From: Corallium rubrum
Lineage: Eukaryota; Cnidaria; Anthozoa; Scleralcyonacea; Coralliidae
Direction: 5' to 3'
NCBI GenBank assembly: GCA_964035015.1
Contig: OZ036004.1
Span: forward strand, 12,402,427 to 12,466,426
DNA: 64,000 nt
Under the pieces are notes generated by a model. That model was not told the origin of the DNA and did not search any database. It was given only the letters and a program-made list of their open reading frames with translations. The first letter of the stretch is position 1. Each line of letters opens with the position of its first letter. This document shows positions 55,463 through 64,000 of this stretch, in pieces. Made by a program: the position numbers and the translations under genes.

Positions 55463-56188
55463 AAGCCCTAATCAAACGAGAACGCAAGTCATCGCAAGTT
55501 GGCAGTCACAAATTTCTGTGGCGGTCGTTCGAACACCCAAATTAACAAAATAAGGGTTTCATGAGTGTTTTAAATAAGCTTTAACTTAATAATTGTCAGT
55601 TGTTTGCTGTACAAGCTGTGTTAGTTAGTAATACTCAGAAAATAGTAATACTAATAGTAATACTCAGTAATACAGCTTTGCTTGTACAGCAAACAACTGA
55701 CAATTATTACTAACATCAAGCTGAAATTTCTGAAACTAACTAACAGTGTTTAACTGGAAACTTACTGTTACAACGCGACTTGTAGACCAACAAGTACTTG
55801 TAACCGAGCGGTTAAGACTCGTTCCTAGAGGACTGGGCACAGTCTAAGGTATAAGTACCTTAATTAACCTTGCTCTGCTATCTGAATTCTAGTGGCTCAA
55901 TGGTTAGAGCGTCTGGCTAGCATTCAGAAGGTTGTGGGTTCGAGTCCCGCTTAGAGCTAAGAGTTTTTCTGAGCCGGTATTACTAACTAACACAACTTGT
56001 ACAGCAGACAACTGACAATTATTACTAACATCAAGCTGCAATTTCTGAAACTAAGTTTTAACTTTGTCATAACATAATATTTAACATAAGTTTTAACATA
56101 ATATTTTCGGAAAATTATTCAGAGCGGCTGGATGAGATGATGTGACTGCCAACTTGCGATGACTTGCGTTCTCGTTTGATAAAGGCTT
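55463..56188. mobile_element. MITE carrying a tRNA-like SINE
   Basis: AAGCCCTAATCAAACGAGAA and TTCTCGTTTGATAAAGGCTT are inverted, together with GCAAGTCATCGCAAGTTGGC. The centre holds a second palindrome (CAGTTGTTTGCTGTACAAGC and its complement) and the tRNA-like sequence. Confidence 0.75.
55887..55959 (+). tRNA. tRNA-Ala(AGC)-like sequence, probably pseudogene or SINE head
   Basis: 73 nt. D arm GCTC-AATGGTTA-GAGC, anticodon stem TCTGG/TCAGA with loop CTAGCAT (anticodon AGC), T arm GTGGG-TTCGAGT-CCCGC. The acceptor stem pairs poorly (ATTCTAG against TTAGAGC). B box GGGTTCGAGTCCC is intact and the A box TGGCTCAATGG is close to consensus. Poor acceptor pairing and location inside a MITE argue for a pseudogene. 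Confidence 0.55.
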
Positions 56189-56357
56189 AAGTGTTCTTTC
56201 AAATAAGACAAACTTAATTTTCGTTTCATATGCACTTCAATGGTTCTGCACTTGAATTTTGCAGAAAACCTTTCAAAATGAAATTTTTCATTAGGACTAC
56301 CGGAAAACAAAAAAACGCTGACTATATATATATATATAAATATGACCTTTAACTTAC

Positions 56358-56457
56358 ACCTGGCAAAAGACGATCAAGAAATTCAAACAATTCTCTTGCT
56401 TGGGCCAATTCGACGACAGGTGGGTCTTGCAACGGCTTGAAGTCAGCAACGGGAAAT
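56358..56457 (-). CDS. rnf123: RNF123 exon 5 (end of SPRY)
   Basis: 100 bp, acceptor TTTGAG, donor GTAAGT. Encodes FPVADFKPLQDPPVVELAQA then RELFEFLDRLLPG; human [27 protein letters not shown]. One leading base completes the codon of exon 4. Confidence 0.95.
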
Positions 56458-56489
56458 CTCAAAGAAGTTAAGCAATATAACTTGAGATG

Positions 56490-56630
56490 ACATGCATGAG
56501 TGTTGTAGCACTTGCATGAGTGTTGTAGCACTTGCATGAGTGTTGTAGCACTTGTATGAGTGTTGTAGCACTTGCATGAGTATTGTAGCACTTGCATGAG
56601 TGTTGTAGCACTTGCATGAGTGTTGGTAGT
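56490..56630. repeat. 20-bp minisatellite, about 7 copies
   Basis: Unit GCATGAGTGTTGTAGCACTT with single-base variants. Directly upstream of the exon 5 acceptor in the transcript sense. Confidence 0.93.
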
Positions 56631-56929
56631 TATCTGAGCACCAGGCGGAAAGCGTTGGCTTGCATAAAATATCTTGCATAAAAGATAGTACATACATACA
56701 TACATACATACATAATTTATTTATACACGGTAAAATCATCAGTATAACTATTTACATAACTAAGGAAATTAACAAGAATAAGACTAATTAAATATATTAC
56801 AATTATATTACACTAAAAAGAAGTAGAGAAGTTAAACAAAAAAATACTGTTTTACGTGATTGCCGTGTGAATCATTGTCTAAATAGTCTAAATCATTGGA
56901 CCGCCCCCGCCACGCCCCCCCCCCCCCCA

Positions 56930-57595
56930 CAGGGGCGCAACTAGGGGGGTTGGGGGGGGGGGTACAACCCTGCCCTTTTTAACCCCTGCCCTTTTTGTGT
57001 GACCTCTAATACTAGGTTAGACATCAGATAAACAAATAATTAATCGTCTGTTGTAGTACGCAATACAATTCTCCGCTAATCTGGCGAGACTCAGAGGCTT
57101 CTAGTTCGGCTTCAATCTCGTACCCAGTCTGTAATATGCTACACCAAGTTTTTCCTACAAACAACCGCTTTTCTGAATTTGTGGGCTCAGCTTTCGAATC
57201 TCATGGCGAAAATGAACCAATCATAAAGATAGAGCTGGATTTTGGCAATCTGTAGGGTATTGTTGGTGTGATAATTTCTTCATTTTTACAGTAAAGTTTC
57301 AACTATACTCGCTGTAGAATTAGATGAAAAAGTTCGCTCAAATTGCTGCAAATGGTGTTTGCGAGGTTCTAGATTTCAAAAATTTCCGGGGAAGGACCCC
57401 TGGACCCCTCTGCGAATGCGGTCACTAATTTCCACTACTACCCCCACCCCCACCCCCACCCCCTACCCCCACCCACTTTTTGACACCTTGCTACGGCAAC
57501 GAGGATATCTAGTATCCCAAATTGTTTAGAATACTGAACGACTTTGCCCTTTTTTTGCGTTCAACCCCTGCCCTCGAAATTTTCTAGTTGCGCCC

Positions 57596-57598
<3 letters not shown>
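56930..57598. mobile_element. hAT-type non-autonomous element
   Basis: Ends CAGGGGCGCAACTAG and CTAGTTGCGCCCCTG are perfect for 15 bp, with TACAACCCTGCCC / CAACCCCTGCCC mirrored. Both flanks are poly-C, so the 8-bp duplication cannot be read. No transposase. A related tip occurs at 24924. Confidence 0.72.
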
Positions 57599-57636
<38 letters not shown>

Positions 57637-57767
57637 AACAACCCCAAAAAACCAAAAAAAAACCTCCCTCCCAAAAAATAAGAATAGCGTTTTGCATTAC
57701 AGTTTTGAGATAACACTAGATGACTTTTTTCATCACGAGCAGGAAAATACATTAGATCAAAGGATAC

Positions 57768-57893
57768 TTGAATGGGGTGGCACCAAAATTCAGCTGACAT
57801 GACTCGCAGTAGGACAAGCTCACTGCCGGAAAATATGCTATCCCAGTACCACGTGGTATATCGTTGTAGGCCACGCCCATCTCTTTACCATTC
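57768..57893 (-). CDS. rnf123: RNF123 exon 4 (SPRY core)
   Basis: 126 bp, acceptor GTTATAG, donor GTATCC. Encodes NGKEMGVAYNDIPRGTGIAY then FPAVSLSYCESCQLNFGATP; human [40 protein letters not shown]. One leading and two trailing bases. Confidence 0.96.
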
Positions 57894-57983
57894 CTATAAC
57901 AAACAGACTCGGTCAGAAGAGAGACTGTGAGAATGTTGACAAGGGGTAAGTACGTCATATGTACTGTATGTGCTGGACATTAC

Positions 57984-58051
57984 CTGTAGTACGCGATATC
58001 TCCATTGTCGAGGTCAAGCGTACAACCGATCACGTCACCAGCCATCCACTC
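57984..58051 (-). CDS. rnf123: RNF123 exon 3 (SPRY)
   Basis: 68 bp, acceptor TTATAG, donor GTAATG. Encodes EWMAGDVIGCTLDLDNGDIA then YY; human [21 protein letters not shown]. Starts in phase 0. Confidence 0.95.
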
Positions 58052-58074
58052 CTATAAAAACAAAAAAGTAAAGT

Positions 58075-60540
58075 AAATGTAAAGTGAAGGGCGTGAAATG
58101 AGGAGTCGACGTGAAGGAAAGTGGACGCAAAATGAAGTGAAGTGAAGTGAAGTGAAGTGAAGTGAAGTGAAGTGAAGTGAAGTGAAGTGAAGTGAAGTGA
58201 AATGGAGAGAAGTGAAATGGAGTGGAGTGAAGTAACGTGTAGTGTAGTGTAGTGTAGTGTAGTGTAGTGTAGTGTAGTGTAGTGTAGTGTAGTGTGGTGT
58301 GGTGTGGTGTGGTGTGGTGTGGTGTGGTGTGGTGTGGTGTGGTGAGGTGAGGTGAGGTGAGGTGAGGTGAGGTGAGGTGAGGTTAGGTGAGGTGAGGTGA
58401 GGTGAGGTTAGGTGAGGTGACGTGAGCCAGAGGTGAGGTGAGGTGAGGTGAGGTGAGGTGAGGTGAGGTGAGGTGAGGTGAGGTGAAGTGAAGTGAAGTG
58501 AAGTGAAGTGAAGTGAAGTGAAGTGAAGTGAAGTGAAGTGAAGTGAAGTGAAGTGAAGGAAGTGAAGTGAAGTGAAGTGAAGTGAAGTGAAGTGAAGTGA
58601 AGTGAAGTGAAGTGAAGTGAAGTGAAGTGAAGTGAAGTGAAGTGAAGTGAAGTGAAGTGAAGTGAAGTGAAATGAAGTGAAGTGAAGTTAATTGAAGTGA
58701 AGTGAATTGAAGTGAAGTGAAGTGAAGTGAAGTGAAGTAAGTGAAGTGAAGTGAAGTGAAGTGAAGTGAAGTGAAGTGAAGTGAAGTGAAGTGAAGTGAA
58801 GTGAAGTGAAGTAGAATGAAGTAAAATGAAGTAAAGTAAACTAAAGTGAAGTGAAGTGAAGTGAAGTGAAGTGAAGTGAAGTGAAGTGAAGTGAAGTGAA
58901 GTGAAGTGAAGTGAAGAATGAAGTAAAATGAAGTAAAGTAAACTAAAGTGAAGTGAAGTGAAGTGAAGTGAAGTGAAGTGAAGTGAAGTGAAGTTAATTG
59001 AGTTGAAGTGAAGTGAAGTGAAGTGAAGTGAAGTGAAGTGAAGTGAAATGGAGAGAAGTGAAATGGAGTGGAGTGAAGTAACGTGTAGTGTAGTGTAGTG
59101 TAGTGTAGTGTGGTGTGGTGTGGTGTGGTGTGGTGTGGTGTGGTGTGGTGAGGTGAGGTTAGGTGAGGTGAGGTGAGGTGAGGTTAGGTGAGGTGACGTG
59201 AGCCAGAGGTGAGGTGAGGTGAGGTGAGGTGAGGTGAGGCGAGGTGAGGTGAGGTGAGGTGAGGTGAGGTGAGGTGAGGTGAAGTGAAGTGAAGTGAAGT
59301 GAAGTGAAGTGAAGTGAAGTGAAGTGAAGTGAAGTGAAGTGAAGTGAAGTGAAGTGAAGTGAAGTGAAGTGAAGTGAAGGAAGTGAAGTGAAGTGAAGTG
59401 AAGTGAAGTGAAGTGAAGTGAAGTGAAGTGAAGTGAAGTGAAGTGAAGTTAATTGAGTTGAAGTGAAGTGAAGTGAAGTGAAGTGAAGTGAAGTGAAGTG
59501 AAGTGAAGTGAAGTGAAGTGAAGTGAAGTGAAGTGAAGTGAAGTGAAGTGAAGTGAAGTGAAGTTAATTGAGTTGAAGTGAAGTGAAACGAAGTGAAGTG
59601 AAGTGAAGTGAAGTGAAGTGAAGTGAAGTGAAGTGAAGTGGAGAGGAGTGAAGTGAAATGGAGTGGAGTGAAGTGAAGTGAAGTGAAGTGAAGTGAAGTG
59701 AAGTGAAGTGAAGTAAAGTGAAGTGAAGTGAAGTGAAATGGAGTGAAGTGAAGTAACGTGTAGTGTAGTGTAGTGTAGTGTAGTGTAGTGTAGTGTAGTG
59801 TAGTGTGGTGTGGTGTGGTGTGGTGTGGTGTGGTGTGGTGTGGTGTGGTGAGGTGAGGTGAGGTGTGGTGAGGTGAGGTGAGGTGAGGTGAGGTGAGGTG
59901 AGGTGAGGTGAGGTGAGGTGAGGTGAGCCAGAGGTGAGGTGAGGCGAGGTGAGGTGAAGTGAAGAGTGAAGTGAAGTGAAGTGAAGTGAAGTGAAGTGAA
60001 GTGAAGTGAAGTGAAGTGAAGTGAAGTGAAGTGAAGTGAAGTGAAGTGAAGTAAAGTTAATTGAGTTGAAGTGAAGTGAAGTGAAGTGAAGTGAAGTGAA
60101 GTGAAGTGAAGTGAAGTGAGGTGAAGTGAAGTGAAGTGAAGTCGAATAGAGTGGAATGGAGTGAAACGAAGTGAAGTAGAGTAGACCAGGCAGGAGTGAA
60201 GAGAAGTAGTGGAGAGAAGTAGAGGAGAGTGGAGATGAGAGAAGCGAAGAAGAGTGAATAGGAGTAGACCAGAGCGGAGCGAAGTAGCATCGAGGTAAGG
60301 TAAGGTAGGTAAGGTAAGGTAAGGTAAGGTAAGGTAAGGTAAGGTAAGGTAAGGTAAGGTAAGGTAAGGTAAGGTAAGGTAAGGTAAGGTAAGGTAAGGT
60401 AAGGTAAGGTAAGGTAAGGTAAGGTAAGGTAAGGTAAGGTAAGGTAAGGGTAAGGGTAAGGGTAAGGGTAAGGTAAGGTAAGGTAAGGTAAGGTAAGGTA
60501 AGGTAAGGGTAAGGTAAGGGTAAGGTAAGGTAAGGTAAGC
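58075..60540. repeat. 2.5 kb pentamer satellite with higher-order order GTGAA-GTGTA-GTGTG-GTGAG
   Basis: The succession GTGAA, (marker GTAACGTG), GTGTA, GTGTG, GTGAG, (marker GTGAGCCAGAG), GTGAG, GTGAA occurs three times. GTAACGTG is at 58232, 59078 and 59753. After 60290 the unit becomes GTAAG. The 352-residue frame is an artefact. Fills the intron between exons 2 and 3. Confidence 0.95.
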
Positions 60541-60626
60541 TCAGTGAAGGGGACCAGGAATTTAGTGTCTGTCTATGCCTAAGGCCTATGGATAGACATG
60601 CAGAACATAATAAGATTATCACTTAC

Positions 60627-60713
60627 TTCACCATACGCCGAGGCACTTAAATTCCACTTCCTCACGCGATGGCCATCGTAAGCATATGAGTCAGCAGTAT
60701 CTCCAACACCTTC
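60627..60713 (-). CDS. rnf123: RNF123 exon 2 (SPRY)
   Basis: 87 bp, acceptor TTGTAG, donor GTAAGT. Encodes EGVGDTADSYAYDGHRVRKW then NLSASAYGE; human [29 protein letters not shown]. One of the clearest matches to the family. Phase 0. Confidence 0.97.
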
Positions 60714-60879
60714 CTACAAGACAGTTAATTATTTCAAAGTGAATGAACGCTTCATACAACAAAGCAACAACACTTGTATGCAGCTTTGCAATTTCATACA
60801 TCAAACCTATGCATGCTACTACAGCATTTTTTTAACTCATTTCTGCCCAGCCTACAGACCGCTTGAGAAGCCTTTTTAG

Positions 60880-61680
60880 CGATTTTAATACGCCTTCTAA
60901 TTCGACATCAAAATATTTAGTAATTTTGATACGCCTTTTGATTGGACATAAAGATCTTTAGTGATTTTGATACTCCTTCTGATTGGACATCAGGATCTTT
61001 ATTGAGTTTGACACACCTTCTGATTGGACATCAAGATCTTTAGTAATTTTGATACGCCTTCTGATTGGACATCAAGTTCTTTAGTAATTTTGATATGCTT
61101 TCTGATTGGACATCATGATCTTTAGCAATTTTGATATGTAATATAACTAAGTTTTGTGGAAACCCCACGTGAAATATTTCTTTGCTAAGCTTTCGGCCTG
61201 TTGACTCAGGCCTTCATTTAGTTATAAATGACGTGAGCCAACAACTTGTTGTCATTGCTCTGATGAAGGCCTGAGTCAACAGGCTGAAAGCTTAGCAAAG
61301 AAATATTTTACGTGGTGTTTCCACAAAACTTATTTATATTACTTTATCGCCATGAAAATGTTCAAAGAATTAATTTTGATATGCTTTCTGATTGGACATC
61401 ATGATCTTTAGTAATTTTGATATGGCTTCTGATTGAACGTCAGAATCTTTGGTGATTTTGATAAGCCTTCTGATTGGACATCAAGATCTTTAACGCCTTC
61501 TGATTGGACAACAGGATTTTAGTAAGCAGATTAGATTAGATTTTCAGTAAGCAGATTAGATTAGATTAGATTTTTAGTAAGCAGGTTCGATTTTTTACGC
61601 AGCACGCTACTTTTATTACAAGATTTTAGTAATTCCGATATGCCTTCGGTTTGGAGAGCAAGATCTTTAGTTTTTTTATA
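60880..61680. repeat. About 41-bp tandem repeat interrupted by a palindrome
   Basis: Unit like TTGATACGCCTTCTGATTGG then ACATCAAGATCTTTAGTAATT, about 9 copies, degenerating toward 61680, with GATTAGATTAGATT near 61530. Interrupted at 61146-61335 by a foldback with arms AGTTTTGTGGAAACCCCACG and CGTGGTGTTTCCACAAAACT. Confidence 0.85.
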
Positions 61681-61731
61681 TGTCTTGCAATCATATCATG
61701 AATTATAGATAAACTTGAGAAAAATACTTAC

Positions 61732-61817
61732 TTCATTGGTAAACTGGCATTTGACAGTGGCCCAGCCCAACTGCATTATTCCTCTGGTACCAAGAAGAAC
61801 TTCAAACATCCATTTAC
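61732..61817 (-). CDS. rnf123: RNF123 exon 1 of this window (SPRY)
   Basis: 86 bp, acceptor TTACTAG, donor GTAAGT. Encodes KWMFEVLLGTRGIMQLGWAT then VKCQFTNE; human [28 protein letters not shown]. Two leading bases complete a codon from an exon upstream, beyond the window or not found. Confidence 0.96.
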
Positions 61818-62289
61818 CTAGTAAATACGGACAAAGAATACGCCTTGAGCTAAAAAAAAATTCACTGCTTGATAATCAACTTATTTGAACCTTTTGAATG
61901 AATGAAAATATTTAATTTCAGGATGCCCTCTCACCAAAAGTGATTTTCAGAGAGGTCCTGACTAATTACAACATAAAAATAAGGATGTTCTATAAAGTAT
62001 AACCTAGGATATTAGGAAGAAAGTGAAGTTTAAAATTTCAAATGCTGTTAGAGTTGCCATGCCTCAAAGAACATGAAATTCAAGTGTCCAGAAATACAGG
62101 TACTCAGTACTCTAACTTATTTAATCATTTATTCCACCGATAAAGACAAAAGCTTTTCAAGAAATCAAAATTCAAAAGTTGATCATGAAATTTCAAAGCC
62201 AGATCTTTATGGTTGTTGAGGTACATTGTATAAACATTCTCTTGTACTGTAGCATTCAAGATAGGGATGTTGAGGGCCTGTTTATATGG
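61818..62289. other. Intron upstream of exon 1, no exon seen
   Basis: AT-rich; no RNF123 match to the N-terminal SPRY part. Ends at the minisatellite. Confidence 0.5.
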
Positions 62290-63573
62290 AGGCGAGCTAC
62301 CTGGTCGGCCGAGTTACCTGGCCAGCTGAGTTACCTGGCCAGCTGAGTTACCTGGCCAGCCGAGTTACCTGGCCAGCCGAGTTACCTGGCCAGCTGAGTT
62401 ACCTGGCCAGCTGAGTTACCTGGCCAGCTGAGTTACCTAGTCAGCTGAGTTACCTGGCCAGCTGAGTTACCTGGCCAGCTGAGTCACCTAGCCAGCTGAG
62501 TTACCTAGCCAGCTGAGTTACCTAGCCAGCTGAGTTACCTGGCCAGCGGAGTTACCTAGTAAGCTGAGTTACCTAGACAGCCGAGTTACCTAGCCAGCTG
62601 AGTCACCTAGCCAGCTGAGTTACCTAGCCAGCCGAGTTACCTAGCCAGCTGAGTTACCTAGCCAGCTGAGTTACCTAGCCAGCTGAGTTACCTAGCCAGC
62701 CGAGTTACCTAGCCAGCCGAGTTACCTAGCCAGCCGAGTTACCTAGCCAGCTGAGTTACCTGGCCAGCTGAGTTACCTGGCCAGCTGAGTTACCTGGCCA
62801 GCTGAGTTACCTAGCCAGCCGAGTTACCTAGCCAGCTGAGTTACCTAGCCAGCTGAGTTACCTAGCCAGCTGAGTTACCTAGCCAGCTGAGTTACCTAGC
62901 CAGCCGAGTTACCTAGCCAGCTGAGTTACCTAGCCAGCCGAGTTACCTGGCCAGCTGAGTTACCTAGCCAGCTGAGTTACCTAGCCAGCTGAGTTACCTA
63001 GCCAGCTGAGTTACCTAGCCAGCTGAGTTACCTGGCCAGCTGAGTTACCTAGCCAGCTGAGTTACCTAGCCAGCTGAGTTACCTGGCCAGCTGAGTTACC
63101 TAGCCAGCTGAGTTACCTAGCCAGCTGAGTTACCTAGCCAGCTGAGTTACCTGGCCAGCGGAGTTACCTAGTAAGCTGAGTTACCTAGCCAGCCGAGTTA
63201 CCTAGCCAGCTGAGTCACCTAGCCAGCTGAGTTACCTAGCCAGCTGAGTTACCTAGCCAGCTGAGTTACCTAGCCAGCCGAGTTACCTAGCCAGCCGAGT
63301 TACCTAGCCAGCCGAGTTACCTAGCCAGCCGAGTTACCTAGCCAGCTGAGTTACCTGGCCAGCTGAGTTACCTGGCCAGCTGAGTTACCTGGCCAGCTGA
63401 GTTACCTAGCCAGCCGAGTTACCTAGCCAGCTGAGTTACCTAGCCAGCTGAGTTACCTAGCCAGCTGAGTTACCTAGCCAGCTGAGTTACCTAGCCAGCC
63501 GAGTTACCTAGCCAGCTGAGTTACCTAGCCAGCCGAGTTACCTGGCCAGCTGAGTTACCTAGCCAGCTGAGTT
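62290..63573. repeat. 17-bp minisatellite with 612-bp higher-order repeat
   Basis: About 75 copies of GAGTTACCT(A/G)GCCAGC(T/C). Rare variants (GGCCAGCGGAGTTACCTAGT followed by AAGCT) recur exactly 612 bp apart (62541 and 63153), that is 36 units, so the array arose by duplication of a 36-unit block. Confidence 0.95.
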
Positions 63574-64000
63574 ACAGTACTGTGCAGAAATAACCTAACA
63601 CTGCGTCTGCGGGCGCTCTGCGTGCGGTTGTGCGGCTGCCGCAAGGTCGCTGTGCGTCTGAGGCTGCGCCCGCTTGGGAGATTGACTGCGTGCAGTTTCA
63701 CGTCCGCTTTGCGGCTGCGGTTCTGCAGACGCAGGAACCACAGTTGATGGTCGTCAAACGTCGGAACACCCGAGTGTTACAGAATTCAGTCTATCTAAAC
63801 TATTAAACTGCGTGGAGCAACAGATATACAGGTACAAAAACCTCCAAAGAAGAAGTCGCTGAGTCGAGAGTTTAGTCTATCTGAGCGACTGGTATAAAGG
63901 CTGCCAACGAAAGAGTCGCTGAGATATAGAATCTCGTGATCTAATCTAAATCACCAACGAACGAGTCGCGGAGATTCTGAATTCAGTACATCTAACGACA
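63574..64000. other. GC-rich CTGCG-type stretch and degenerate repeat
   Basis: 63598-63740 is rich in TGCG(T/G)CTGCGG words, partly self-complementary. From 63760 a degenerate repeat with AGTCGC(T/G)GAG and CTATCTAA words of roughly 60-85 bp runs to the window end. No exon recognised. Confidence 0.45.

Noticed and set aside
59564-60622. 352-residue LHFTS-repeat frame
   Set aside because: Translation of pentamer satellite in the intron between exons 2 and 3.
62290-63573. CRISPR-like array
   Set aside because: Contiguous 17-bp units without spacers, in a eukaryotic intron; a minisatellite.

Overview
The window is intronic and exonic DNA of one large animal gene. The gene is read on the minus strand and is packed with transposable elements and very long simple repeats. 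Twenty-six exons spread over positions 61,817 to 1,758 encode the ortholog of RNF123/KPC1. This is the RING E3 ligase of the KPC complex, with an N-terminal SPRY domain. Every exon has AG/GT boundaries, and all adjoining exon phases match. Both ends of the gene lie outside the window: the first exons (N-terminus and start of the SPRY domain) are beyond 64,000, and the RING exons are before position 1. One expected internal exon between 6,388 and 3,661 was not found. The organism is probably an invertebrate metazoan. I favour an anthozoan cnidarian because of the AT-rich, MITE-dense introns, a Polinton, chromodomain-type mobile elements and kilobase microsatellites, but this is inference.

Minus-strand layout from right to left. 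The 62.3-63.6 kb stretch is a 17-bp minisatellite with a 612-bp higher-order period. Exons 1-5 (SPRY) lie at 61.8-56.4 kb, interrupted by a 2.5 kb GTGAA-type pentamer satellite and a hAT-like element. Exons 6-14 lie at 55.0-37.0 kb among a Tc1 transposon nested in a MITE, a MULE-like foldback, a (GTTT)n/(GTTC)n array, several foldback MITEs and (ACCATC)n. Exons 15-19 lie at 35.1-25.5 kb among foldbacks, a (GGAA)/(GGGA) array and a 2.6 kb pentamer array. The 12.7 kb intron between exons 19 and 20 holds two large elements side by side: a Ty3/gypsy retrotransposon (18,859-23,967) and a 5.7 kb Polinton/Maverick-type element (12,903-18,629). Exons 20-26 follow at 12.8-1.8 kb, separated by TTAA-flanked MITEs, a (CTGTAT/CTGTGT)n array and a 1.4 kb purine tract.

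The most interesting object is the 5.7 kb Polinton-type element. It has about 310-bp terminal inverted repeats starting AGTAGT and a perfect 6-bp target duplication (CCGATG). Instead of the usual 15-20 kb gene set it keeps a complete chromodomain integrase and an N-terminal packaging-ATPase fragment with a C2H2 finger. It also keeps two small virion-type genes (one frameshifted), a GRF zinc-finger protein and a short ORF with Bcl-2 BH1-like features. No polymerase, protease or capsid gene is visible.

The gypsy element has 152-bp LTRs, a GACAG duplication, and gag and pol broken by stops and frameshifts. Its left LTR was invaded by a small TTAA-flanked MITE now present as three tandem 184-bp copies. 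Many long open frames in the window (for example the 884-residue frame at 25.9-28.6 kb) are only translations of simple repeats.
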